Shown here in pieces: positions 44,501 through 55,336 of a DNA stretch of 64,000 bases. The stretch spans positions 24,609,986 to 24,673,985 of the forward strand of contig OZ038321.1 of the NCBI GenBank assembly GCA_964035795.1. The letters run 5' to 3'. The notes beneath the pieces are model-generated. The model saw nothing but the letters and a program-made list of their open reading frames with translations. It was not told the origin of the DNA and searched no databases. Position numbers and translations under genes: made by a program. Position 1 is the first letter of the stretch. Each line of letters begins with the position of its first letter. This DNA comes from Pterobdella sp. o SKG-2022. Its lineage: Eukaryota; Annelida; Clitellata; Hirudinida; Piscicolidae.

Positions 44501-46937
44501 TTATAGCTTTTGATTCTCAATAAATGTATTAAAAATTCTTCTTATTTGATGTTTTCGTTACAAAATATTGAAGTAAAATACATACGATGTCTCTGAAAAG
44601 TTATCTATTTTTGTATAATAAAATTCAATAAAGGTTTAAAATAGTTTTTAGAAACATCTTATGTATTTTTTTACTAAAAACTCCATAAAATTTGTAAAAT
44701 ATTTTGACATAATTGTTGAAAGACATAATTTAATATATATGTTAAGAATTTAGATCGAACGGTTTTGAACGATAGGTTTTACATAACTATAAGAGCTAAT
44801 TAAATCGTGGTCAAAAAAGAAAAAGTTTGAGAGGTCAGTATTTATCAATATCTGAACGACCAAGCTCTAAACTTGCAAGTTTTTATAAAATTCTGCGAAG
44901 TTCAAAAACCTAAGCAGATTTTGAGCTTTCTAGAGGTAAAAATTTTCCCGTCTTGAAGCAAACTCCAAAAAAAATAAAATCTTTGGATACTGGTAGCTTC
45001 CATTTGAATGATATTCCATTACCTTACACTTTGAAAATTATACATATTAAATCTATTTTTGTTATAAGTATTCTACATTCCGTATATTTTGGTTTAGAGC
45101 ATTTGATGCATGTGGTTTAATTGTTTATCCCCATTGTAATTCTCTCAGACAGATTGATAATTCTTTTAAAGTTATTTTGTATTCACTATATCACTATCAA
45201 ACAAACGTTGAACGGCAGAAACTTGAGGCATGGTAGAAAGTGCAGGGGACCTGCAGAAGAGTTCAGAACATGCAACACCCAGGTAAGGCTTTTTATAATA
45301 TTTATATTTTGTTAATATGAAGTTGATCAAAGGCGTGTGCAGAGATATCTGACTTTCGAGCTGAGCAATGCCGAGAATTGGACGACAATCAACATCATTG
45401 GATTCCCTTTGAAAACAAAAATAGTATAACCATTACTTTTTTTTAAAAAGAAAATATCAATAAAAGATAATTATATTTCAGAAAGTTTACAATGTAAACT
45501 GTCATGTATGTCTGAAGAGGCAGAAGTTGAAGTGATTAAAGATGCCAAAGATGGCACTTTTTGCTCATATGAAAACCTTAGCAATCGTTGTTTTGAAGGG
45601 TCCTGTAAGGTGATGGAGTATAATGAAATTATTGAATACTTAAAAGATTACTTTTAAAAGGTATTAGGTTGTAATGGAGTCGTCAACTCGAAAAGAAAAG
45701 AAGACAAATGTGGCATATGCGGAGGAAGTAACAAGGAATGTATTAAAGTCTTAAAACATGTATCTTTGAAACTATCCGCCAATGGTGCACGTTATTTTTT
45801 AGACGTTTTTGTCGGCATTAAGTATTTTTTTTCCACATACTTTTTTATCCATTTTTTAAAATTATACCATTTTCAGTTAAAAAACTATTAATAATTCATT
45901 ATAACTATACTAGAATACCACGAGCTGGGAGTTTTTCCAAAGTACGCAAAAAATATAATGATCAAAGAAAGATACTCACAAAATTCTACTAATATAATTT
46001 TCTGTTAGTATCAATATATAAAAATACTTTTTTAGCAATATTCCAGAAAGCATTGTCGTAAACTTGTGACTTGACTGCTTTAAAATAATGAACTTATAAG
46101 TTATTTATTCAAGCTTTACAGGATACGATCAGTAAAAAATGGTTTAATGAATCTCAAAACATTGATGGCCCTCAAAAGTTTGTAGCCAACGGAGCTCTTT
46201 TTACTTATACACACCATTATTCAGGAAAATACTTTAAAGCAGAAGGACCACTCACTGGCCCTTTAAGTCTTATGGTAAATATTTTATAAAAATTTAAAAA
46301 ATTACGACCATCACTTTTACGCAGGTGTTATCAACTTCTACTGATATTTCTGTGGATTTTCAATACAAATTCTACTTGCCTAAAATAATTCATAAGTTAA
46401 CATTGAAAAAATTTTCCTGGAAATTTTCTCATTGGAGTGCTTGTTCCAAGAAATGCGAAGGAGGTCGTAAGTGGAAACATGTCACTCTAGCACTCATTCA
46501 AATTGACTTCTTCTAGGTTTTCAGTACCAAGTTTTTGAATGTGTACACAAGAGGAAAAAAGTTTCTCGAGGTAATTGCGCCCACAAAGCATTACCTGTGG
46601 TGCATAGAGTTTGCAACATCCAGTCTTGCTCTTTATCTTACTGGTATGAGTAATAATTTTTGAAATATTATAAAAAAAATTCTGAAGCATTGATCGACAA
46701 AGGTGGTCTTCAAGACCTCTATGGACGCCATGTTCCGTGAGTTGTGGAGTAGGAGTGCAGATATCAACGGTTCAATGCATGGGTAAAGAAATGGACCAAA
46801 TTCAAGTAGTGAATGATAAATTTTGCGATGCTGAAGCAAAGCTTACAAGTCACCGTGGATGCTACATGCTGCCTTGCATGGCCCCCAAAAGAAGAAAAAA
46901 ACGTATAACACAATACAACAAAGAATTTAACTTTTGA
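38598..46937 (+). CDS. ADAMTS metalloprotease, ADAMTS2/3/14-like
   Basis: Secreted zinc protease of the procollagen N-proteinase type. Exons: 38598-38729, 39717-39750, 40753-40880, 41055-41138, 41361-41505, 41798-41921, 42111-42248, 42729-42876, 43334-43438, 44140-44279, 45219-45282, 45345-45423, 45482-45609, 45661-45810, 46122-46274, 46325-46463, 46517-46643, 46703-46937; 750 aa. Order: signal peptide ([16 protein letters not shown]), short linker, catalytic domain ([35 protein letters not shown]; zinc site HELGHTLGMNHD; Met-turn IMTE), disintegrin-like module, thrombospondin repeat ([15 protein letters not shown]), Cys-rich domain ([20 protein letters not shown]), spacer, two more thrombospondin repeats ([17 protein letters not shown]), basic tail. 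FGPSG-M-GYAP points to the ADAMTS2/3/14 group. The usual ~200-aa prodomain and C-terminal PLAC module are missing. Exons 1 and 2 are the least certain part. Confidence 0.92.
39751..40752. other. ADAMTS intron 2
   Basis: A 1-kb intron where prodomain exons would be expected. I found no credible coding block here, nor in intron 1 (38730-39716). Confidence 0.5.
42345..42400 (+). repeat. Foldback family 1 half-copy
   Basis: In ADAMTS intron 7: AGCTAGAATTTTTGATAAGT then ATAATCTTACCATAAAACGT, matching one arm of the family 1 foldback without its partner. Confidence 0.55.
43500..43548 (+). repeat. CATGCTAGCATGG-type repeat, copy 2
   Basis: In ADAMTS intron 9: CATCATCATCGTTTTACGTC followed by CGTTTCCAGGCTATAATGGT and TTGGACAG. 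Diverged from the copy at 13569-13612, with the central palindrome partly lost. Confidence 0.55.
43730..43874. repeat. Foldback element family 2
   Basis: A 145-bp element with perfect 36-bp terminal inverted repeats starting TACTGAAAATTATTTGAACA, plus an inner inverted pair AAAGTAAC..GTTACTTT. No coding capacity. A related copy is at 52161-52236. Confidence 0.85.
44361..44568. repeat. Foldback element family 1, ADAMTS copy
   Basis: In ADAMTS intron 10. Arms of about 97 bp: TATTTTGTAACGAAAAACAT to ATAATTTTCGATAAGTTTAG and back, loop around 44458-44468 (CTTTTCG). Only a few mismatches between arms. Same core as 20951-21172. Confidence 0.85.
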
Positions 46938-47359
46938 AAACGAAACAGCAAAAATTTGAAATTTTGAAAATAATTTTTGACCAAAAAGTGAATATCTTTT
47001 TTGATAATATTGATAAAACCTAAAAGTACCGATATAGATAGTGAAAAATTTTGATGAATTAAATATAAGTACTTTAAAGAGTAAATATTTAGACTTTTTT
47101 TATAAGGAATGCAGAAAATCTTTCATGAAGTATTGATTTTTTAAATAATTATTATTGTAAAAGCTTTTAATAAAAACGGTTGAAATAATTTTAAAAAACT
47201 TATTTTTTCATTGAAAATTTTTTATTTAAAAACAAAGAAGATAAATATTTACTTTCAAACTCCGAAATTTTTTAATTTTAAAATATATTTATTTGAAATA
47301 TTTTTTTTACTAATAAAAAACGATACTATTGAAGTATTGCAGAATGTATTAAATATTCT
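46938..47359. other. Convergent 3' UTR spacer
   Basis: Between the ADAMTS stop (plus strand) and the stop of the minus-strand gene at 47360. It must hold both polyadenylation regions. An open frame running through it and the next exons on the plus strand is judged to be a shadow. Confidence 0.5.
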
Positions 47360-50300
47360 TCACTCTCTTTTTAAAAATGGGGAAACAAACTTTTTACTAT
47401 TTCCATCATTCTTATCTGACTGGACTTTTCTTTTCTGTGGAATCTTTAAGCAAGATCAAGTGATCGGATTTTTAACTTCAATTGAAAAAAAATTGACAAT
47501 TTTTGATATTATTATAAAGAATAGGAATAAAGCAAAAAAATTATTATCACAAAACTTCTATAATCGTCTGTCAAGAATATATTAAATGAACTTACCTTTT
47601 TTAGGCTTTCATCTTTTTTTCCTTTTTTGGCATTTTCTTTGAAAAACAAAATTAAAAGCATTCAACATATGTAATTATAATATTTGAAGATGAAATTCTA
47701 ATGCTGTTTTGAACTAACGAAACTTCGGGGAAACTTTTGACTTCGCACTTCGCTGATCCTCCTTCAAATGATTATACATTTCGAAATAAGCAATTTATAA
47801 ACTTTCATTTAATACACCATTTGAACTCATAAGTGAAAAGAGAGAAACTCAAAAAGGATGAGTTTCATTTTAAACGCACCCTTTAAAAATTTTAACGGTA
47901 ATATATATGTATAAATATATTTTTATAATTTTTTATACTCTCATTTCTAATTTCTTTCAAGCATCTCTTTTTTTTAAACAAACTTCAAGAAATTCTCACA
48001 CTATGATGCTCTTCCGCGTAACTTTCAACTTATTCTACTTTTTAAAATTCTGAAATTAAATGTCTTTTTCAATACATTCTTTTCATCCCTTATAATTAAA
48101 TAAGCAAACCAGCTTACACCCCTAGATTGAACCAATGTCTGTTTATTTTTATTCTAATTTAAAAAATACTTACTTCTAAAAATATTTGAGTTTTATCCTA
48201 CAAATTTCTTTTGTCATAGCTCTTGGTTTTTTTTCAAGATATCCAGCTCATTTCATCTAAGGCCACTGCTCTATATTTTTCCGGATGTTTCCGTTGTAAG
48301 TGTGCCTGGGCTAAATTTCGCCAACTCCTTCCACTCCTTGCTAATCGTCATTTATCATTATTGACCAGAGGCCGTGTCTATTCAACCTGTGTCAGAAGAG
48401 CTATGTTACATGCTGCTGAAACATTGCCCGTAACAGTTTCCACATTGAACCGCCTTAGACGAAATGACCTTGCCATGATTCGCTGGATGTGCAACGTCAA
48501 AACGAATGATAACGTTTGCTCTCACTCACTCCTTTTAAAAGTTGGCATTAGGGATGTTGAGGTAGTTCTTCGTACAAGCAGGATGAGGTGGTTTGGACAT
48601 GTAGAACGTAGCGTGGGTTGGATTTCTCAGATGTGAAAGTTGGATTTAGATACTTGCAAGAAGCCTGGTAGGCCCAAAAAGACTTGGAATGAGCTCATAT
48701 TGGATGATAAAAAAAAGCTAGACTAGGTTTGTGCGAATCCACTCAATCGCTCTGAATGGAAAGGCCGACTTCGAGATAGAACTTTCAAAAAGCCCAACCC
48801 TTGGTAAAGGAAAACGGGCTATAAAAAGGATTTGATTGATTGATTGGATGTCAGAGAACTTAGAACATACAGTTTTGAACAAGCCCTTATATGGGATAAA
48901 ATACATCTTGCGGTGCGAAAACTTGCTGAAAACCGACTTAGAAAGCCAGATGGAAGGAACCGACTAAGAGGATAGGAACAAAATATAAATTAATATTACA
49001 AAGAAAGTTTCGAAAAGATGAAAAAAACTCTGATAACAAAGGAATATGGAAAAGCATGATTTAAAAAGCCTGCCGACGGCACAAAATTATGAAAACAATC
49101 ATGGTGTAACAATCACAAGTAAACGTGATCATACAACCTCCTCTTTTATCTGTTTCACGTCAAAAGTCTCATTTGTCTTTTTTTCTGTAATATACATTAG
49201 AATTTTTAGTAAATCAAAACATTTTTTAAAATTCATCAACAAATAAATAGCTAAATTATATCTATTAGCTTAAACCTAAATGTGTTAGCAACAATACAAC
49301 GGCTTTTTGAAAAAATTGTACGAGTCTTTATAAGAAAGTATTTGATAATGAATTTAAGCTACAAAAACCTTTGTACAATTTTGACAATTAGCCCTTTTGA
49401 TATTTTTAATATATACCTCTTTTAGAAGTGTTGCTTTCACTCGTCTTATCTGATAATTTTTTGTTTTTGGGTTTGTTCGCTGACTTTACTAAAACCGTTG
49501 ATGAAACAGCTTTTTCATTTTTAATAATGTCTTTATTTTTCTTTGATTTGTTTTGGTTTTGTCTACTTCTTGCGTAATTAGTTATATTTCCAGCCAAAGA
49601 CGGTTTTAGAGTGAACCACTTATCCTCAAACAGTTTCCCTTCTTTAAAGAGCTCCACCCAAAACGTATCGTGCTCTTTCCAGTGTTCTTTATCGGCTTCT
49701 TCCATCTTTAAATCGTTTTCTTCGTGACCCATGATTTTATCCACCAAATTATAGTAAGCAACCAGTGGTTCATAATAAGAGTGATTAGTAGAAGTTCGAG
49801 ATTTTGGTAAAAAAGATTCAAGTTCAGCATTGAGCCACAATGCAGTCACTAAAGCTTTATAATCAGTTGCAACTAGTGCAGTTTCTTTTGCTAACAGCAG
49901 TTGAAAAGGATAGTGAAAAATGTTTTCTAAACTCATTCTGTATGATTCTAATTTTTGTGAAAATTGAACGTAGTTTTCATCATTAATTTGCAAATTTTGA
50001 AATATATCTAACAATTCATACTCTGAATTATATAAGTTTTCTAAAGTTGAAATAGAGCAATTTTCATCTTCACCGAAAAACTCGCCATCGTCAAGCTTAA
50101 ACCTGTTAGCAACAAAAGTATCGGCTAAGTTTTGTTTTACTTTTACATGGATAATTTCTGAGCAATAAATTTTTTTATCTTCTTTAGAAAACTGTTGTTT
50201 CTGCCGATTAGTATTTTCTTCTACTATGTTTGAACTTGTTTCATCTATTTCAACGTTTTTTGTCTGAAATTTATGAATTGAAGTTTAGACCCAACTTGAA

Positions 50301-50788
50301 AATTTTTGAGAAACTGAATTTTAATATAATACTAAGTCAAAAAAATTATTATAAATTTAATAATTCTATATAAAATTTCTATCTTAAACTTAATTTTTAA
50401 AATTTGTTTTTCCATAAACCTCCGTTTTGTTTTCCACATTAATGGTATGCTTTTCTTGTTTGAAATCAGTTTTCAAAACATTTTCTCGATTACTTACAGA
50501 ATTATTTTTAAACTTTATATTTTCGCTGCATTCGATATGGTTAACAGGAGTTTTAGTAGTTTCTATAGTATTTTGGTCAGGTTCTAAAAGATCGTCATTT
50601 TCTACCTTGAATGCAGCTTCAAAACCATTTGAAAAAAGTTTTACTTCTGTTTCATTATTTTCCAATTTCTGTTCATTTAAAACATTCTTTTTGTCTTCAC
50701 TCTCGTTTGACATATTTTTAACACTGACATTGATTTCTGAAGAATTATCTTTATCTTGAATTTCAATGTTTTTTTCTAAACCAATCAT
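47360..50788 (-). CDS. Unrecognised protein, likely nuclear
   Basis: I do not recognise this gene. Model: exons 50420-50788, 49417-50263, 47596-47636, 47360-47434; all phases close, giving 443 aa. The first ~140 residues are low-complexity, rich in Asn, Glu and Lys, probably disordered. The middle (about residues 170-330) is helical and mixed hydrophobic, with stretches such as MSLENIFHYPFQLLLAKETA and HWKEHDTFWVELFKEGKLF. The C-terminus is strongly basic and disordered, and the join of the last two exons makes KKKRKV, identical to a classical monopartite nuclear localisation signal. Intron 2 (1.8 kb) contains a LINE relic on the opposite strand. Function unknown; no domain is named. Confidence 0.7.
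48223..48855 (+). mobile_element. LINE relic with 3' tail
   Basis: Plus-strand sequence reads RRAMLHAAETLPVTVSTLNR, LRRNDLAMIRWMCNVK, RTSRMRWFGHVERSVGWIS, then after a stop GRPKKTWNEL. This is the tail of an RTE-like ORF2 (canonical LRRND-AMIRW, RL-W-GHVER, GRPK-TW). It ends at 48797-48850 in CCAACCCTTGGTAAAGGAAA and a (TTGA)n run. Lies in an intron of the minus-strand gene. Confidence 0.85.
49046..49416. other. Rest of intron 2 of the minus-strand gene
   Basis: AT-rich, no feature seen. Confidence 0.5.
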
Positions 50789-50974
50789 TTTATTAAAATC
50801 TATTATAGAAATAACAAAAGCACTCGTCTGATTTATTTTACGAAAAGTGATGTGTTAATTATGCGTCTTATAATTATTCTAAAATTATTTTGAGAAAAAA
50901 TATAAATTTATGTTTTGTAAGAGTTTGATAAAAATACAAAAATTGATGAATTAAATAAATAGAAATATTGTCTT

Positions 50975-53900
50975 TTATTTTGCAAAAAGTTTAGATAGAT
51001 CGATTGATGGTGGTGTCTGTCGAAACACTAATAGAGATGGAGTTTTGAGACTCTTTGATAGATATTGCATAAACTGACTTCCTAAAACATCATCCAAACA
51101 TCGATTATCAATACAGAGAGAAATTTCTACAGATTTCGACAGCTGTGAATCTTCGTCTATGAATACTTGTGGTGAAGAGATTGAAAGAGAACATACAGAT
51201 GGTTTTTTGATGAGAGGTAAATAGCCTCTTACGCCTTCTTCTTCCAAATAATGTATTCTGAAAATCATTTGAGAATAGTATTTCAAACTTATTCAATTTA
51301 TAAAATTTTTTTTTTAATTATATAAATAAACTTTGAAAAAACATACTATTTCGGAATAGGTAACTGGTACCCTATTGATATTTAATGCAAAAAATATTAA
51401 TTTCTCACAAGACTGATGGTTCATTTGAAGAAGTGTTGGGTGAAGGATTCGCGGAAAATGTCTGGTAAGTTTATAAATCAATTAATAGTCACTTTTGTTG
51501 ATACATTATTTATTATATATAAAGCAGTTAACCAAAAATAGCGTTTTCAAACCAATCGAAAGAAAAATTTTGATTTTTTACTTTTCTTAGACGTGAGATT
51601 TCCTTGAGTTCTAAATTAGGAACATCAGAAAGATGCAAGCATGAAGACAGAGCTCCAAATGCAAGAGATACATTAACCTTCTCATTCTCCTTTAACACTT
51701 CGTTTGCATAGACACCGTTTAAAAGAGGATAGTTCTAAGAAGAATTTGAACAAAATGTATACAAAGTTTATACAAATTTTCAAATACAATTGTGATGCTT
51801 TAAATTTTTAAGCTATTGTATGGAAAATGACAAATTTCTTAGTCCAGAAACGTTAAAAATAATTTTTAAAATTGATTTAAACATTTATTATCAAATATAC
51901 TTATAAAAAGAAATTGTTGAAAGTTTAACCTGCAACGCCAGAGCTATAAACTTTACTACAATATCTATCCAATCAACGTCAAACTCTGCAAATATCATTA
52001 AAAATTTTATTAAAAATGAAGATAATTTTTGCATAAAAATTTTTATCACTAAGCTCCCAATCAGTATATTATACAATTATACACAAAAATTAGTAAAATA
52101 ATTGAGTAAAAAATACAAAATAGTTGAAACTCAACCACTTGAATAATTTTTTAATTTATTTACAAAGCTTTTAGGTGACAAAGTAGCATTTTCAAGTACT
52201 TGAAAATTTTACTTTGTTAACTAAAAGCTTTGCATCTTAATAAAAATTATCAGTGTTCTTAAATATACTCATTTTATTGTAGCTAGTGGAAAATCATTAT
52301 TTATATTTATTTTGGATTTATTTTTTAGTAGATACTGAAAGCAAACTGCCAATCTAGGTTTCTTCATAAAATTGTTTTTTTAAGAATTTAATTACATTTA
52401 ATTCATTTGCTCTCCTATTTTTATCATAACTTGCCTTTAAAAAATAATTTATGTGCTTCAAAACTGAACATAAAACTTAATATAGACAATTTTTTCACAA
52501 ATCTTCTAGTCAAATAAAATCAAAACGCTTTTTCTCGTTAAATTTCAAACAAGTAAAAACTAAAACTAGTTATACCAAAAACATAATATTTATTAAAAGT
52601 ATCAAAATAATTATGTTTAATTGAAAACAAAATAATTCAATAAACCTTGACAGAGTGAAAATATGGGCTGAATGGAACAGTGGGAAGTGAGATATGAATG
52701 AGCTATCTCCTAAAGAGTTTGATTAAAATTTCTAGTAGGTACTGATGATATGGAGTATTTAGTAATTTGAAGTATTTATATGTGGCTTTTTTGTGACGCT
52801 CATAAGCACTCTGTTGCTTAAACATGATTACAAACTAAAAATTTTGATATGAAAATATATCCTATAAAAACCCGAAAAATATGACAATATCCTATTTTAC
52901 TTAATGAAATAACCATATAATTATTTGCATCTTATAACAAGAATTTCTTATACTAATAAAACATACATTTTTTGCTGATGAGTATTGTTTGAGTGTAGAT
53001 ATAAGTTGTTCTGTTATAGGCATATCTGAATGAGAACCTTTAGGCAATGCTTGAGGTTTTTTTGCAATAGATTTTTTCGGTTTTTTTTCTTCAATCACAG
53101 GAAGTTTATCAAATGTTTGTGTTGGTCGTTGTAGCGGAGGTGGCGGTTGTGTGGAAGTTTTTTTTTGAGATACTGGCATTAGTTTGTGCTCTTCTATGTA
53201 ATCAACTACGTCACTGTAATAATTTTAAATAATAATAATATTATTAATTTTACAAAATGAGAAAATTTTTTGATACTTTTTTTATTTAACTAAAATTTTT
53301 GATAAGTACTACCTTATCCTAATTTATTAGACTAACGAATAATGATAAGGTTGTACTTACCGAAAATTTTAGTTAAATAGAAAAATTATCAAAAAATTGC
53401 CTCATTTTGTAAAGTTATTTTTGAAAAAAATCGACAATACATTGATACATGATGTCTCTAAAGAATAATAATTTTGAATACCATTAATATTTATGTATGA
53501 ATATATACAAAATTCCTATAAAAATTCAGATATATTATCATATAATATTCATCAAACAATAAAAGTTATTCCTCATGCTACAAAATCCTAAATGTTATGA
53601 CAAATTAAAGATGCAACCTTATTTTTTAATCATGCATGAAAAGCACAGCATAACAATCCACATATAGCATAGTAAATATGAGGCTCAGTTACGTAGAAAA
53701 ATAACTTTCTTGCATACATCATCAACATATTAGTCTTGTTGGGTATCAAATGAAACACTAAAAGGTGCATTAATAAACATTAAACGTTTATTTTAAAAAA
53801 TGTATATATGAGGTATGATACATATTTATACGAGGATATGATATGTATAAAGCCTTTCATAAAATCTACAATTATATGTCCAGTGTTGAAACATTGATTA

Positions 53901-55277
53901 AATATAACATTGATTAAATATAAAAATAAGATACTAATGTATTATGGTAAGGGTATACTTACCAAAAATTCTAGCTATTTTTTTTTGATAGATGTACTAA
54001 ATTTTCTCATAAATCTATGTTAAAGATTGTTGATATTGCTTTTAAGTACATAAAAATTTCTTTAAAAAATAACAAAAAATTAATCAGTATTGTAACATAC
54101 ATATTCTTCTTTTCATATAAATTGTATGTATATTTTGAACAAAGTTTTATGATAAGGCTAAACTTATCAAAAATTTTAGTCTTTGTTTTCCATAAATGTA
54201 TCAAAAACTCCTCAAATTTGAGTTTTTGCTGAAAAACATAATGTATCATAACAGCATACCTTTTAGTGAGTATTCCATGAGGGCCAGTGTGAGGTATAGT
54301 GTTGATATCCAAATGATATTGCTCCAAAAGAATTTTTGCTGCAGGTCCTAATAAATGGGTGCTAGAGTGTGTATGGTTTAATAATTATATGGCTGTGGGA
54401 TTTTGAATTTTTAGAGATCATGATTATAAAATGATTCTATAGTTTGATTAACAAACAAATATTTTTTATTTTAAAAAATATACACTTTGGTTTTTGAGAT
54501 GGGGTTGCAGTTTTATGAGGATTGAGAATAGCAGTAGTTGAATGATTTTTAGTGGGTTCAGGTGGTGGTATGATGACTGATTTCCAATCAGTACCAGGCT
54601 CTGCCACTAAAGCTATCAACTCTCCAACTCTCACTTCCTTTGAATCATCACCTCTCTGGTATATAATGAACAAATAAATTTATTTAAAATAAAAAGATAG
54701 TTTAACAATGATCTCAAAATATTTTAATAAAAAAAAATGTAAAAACCAAACAATAATTTTTGCTAAAATTCCCTCTTCTTCATATTCAAATCCTAGAACA
54801 GCTTTATCTGTCTGAATATCACACAAAAGATCTCCAGGATTCAACTCATCTCCTATTCATTTATGCATTTATATTTTAAAATAAAACAACATGACATTTT
54901 GAAAAGCCATAAGTATGAAACAAACAATACAATGGCACCTTCATTTTTGTGCCATTTCACTATAGTTCCCTCATTCATTGTTGGTGATAAAGATGGCATT
55001 TTTATCTTTATAGAATCTGAGAAATTATTAAAATTGCTTATTTTAATCAAAAATGCAATTTTTCAAATTGCAAAACGTTTCGAATAAACGTTAAAATTTA
55101 CTTTGGAATGAAAATTCAAAATAAGTTATAAAGCTTCAATGTCACTGATTCTACCATCGTAAATTCAGTTACCTAACCTTGAAGAAGGTAGCTACTATGA
55201 AAGAATGAATTCAAAGTTTTATAGTTTTTAATTTTAACTTTCGCTATTGAAATCTGTAAAAATCTTAAAGAAGCCAT
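50975..55277 (-). CDS. PDHX: Pyruvate dehydrogenase E3-binding protein (component X)
   Basis: Mitochondrial matrix protein that tethers dihydrolipoyl dehydrogenase to the pyruvate dehydrogenase core. Exons: 55178-55277, 54939-55016, 54752-54852, 54486-54655, 54260-54361, 52967-53213, 52646-52709, 51930-51985, 51582-51734, 51409-51461, 50975-51257; 468 aa (human about 500). The first exon encodes a basic, Ser-rich targeting peptide. The lipoyl domain has [16 protein letters not shown] and DIQTDKAVL (lipoyl Lys about 76). The E3-binding domain reads [20 protein letters not shown] then [12 protein letters not shown]. The C-terminal half follows the E2 acyltransferase fold but is very diverged, and the DHRxxDG catalytic motif is DNRCLDD, so no transferase activity is expected. 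That rules out DLAT and fits PDHX. Foldback elements lie in two introns. Confidence 0.93.
52161..52236. repeat. Foldback element, family 2-related
   Basis: In a PDHX intron: arms ACAAAGCTTTTAG..ACAAAGTA and TACTTTGT..CTAAAAGCTTTG around the perfect palindrome TTTTCAAGTACTTGAAAA. Shares ACTTTGTTAAC and AAAAGCTTT with the inner part of the element at 43730-43874. Confidence 0.6.
53251..53412. repeat. Foldback element family 1, PDHX copy
   Basis: In a PDHX intron. Outer ends TACAAAATGAG and CTCATTTTGTA; arms carry AACTAAAATTTTTGATAAGT and the reverse. Loop near 53330-53340. Partial copies of one arm recur at about 53935-54000 and 54144-54222 in the same intron. Confidence 0.8.
53935..54222 (-). 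repeat. Two half-copies of foldback family 1
   Basis: Two single arms in the same orientation: GGTAAGGGTATACTTACCAA near 53945 and GATAAGGCTAAACTTATCAA near 54150, each followed by AAAAT(T)CTAG or AAATTTTAG-type sequence. Confidence 0.5.
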
Positions 55278-55336
55278 GTTAGGAAACTTCCAAAGATTAA
55301 ATTCACGTAGAATATGCAAAGTAAACAAGTGTCTCA
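55257..55336. promoter_or_regulatory. Bidirectional start region, PDHX/SelU
   Basis: The PDHX start codon (55277-55275, minus) and the first SelU ATG (55276-55278, plus) overlap in one CATG. A second in-frame SelU ATG lies at 55336. Transcription must begin on both strands close by, with overlapping 5' ends. Inferred from gene positions; no TATA box identified. Confidence 0.4.

Noticed and set aside
47211..47585. Plus-strand open frame of 124 codons
   Set aside because: Lies opposite two small exons and introns of the phase-consistent minus-strand gene; no splice or start context of its own; Phe/Leu/Ile-rich as expected from AT-rich antisense.
48223..48636. A host gene of 137 codons
   Set aside because: It is the C-terminal part of a LINE ORF2, followed by a stop, further LINE sequence and the LINE tail.
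51387..51466. Plus-strand ORF starting [14 protein letters not shown] and ending at a GTAAGT
   Set aside because: It is the complement of the PDHX exon 51409-51461, which fits by phase on both sides with a GTGAGA donor; the plus-strand GTAAGT is that exon's acceptor region reversed.
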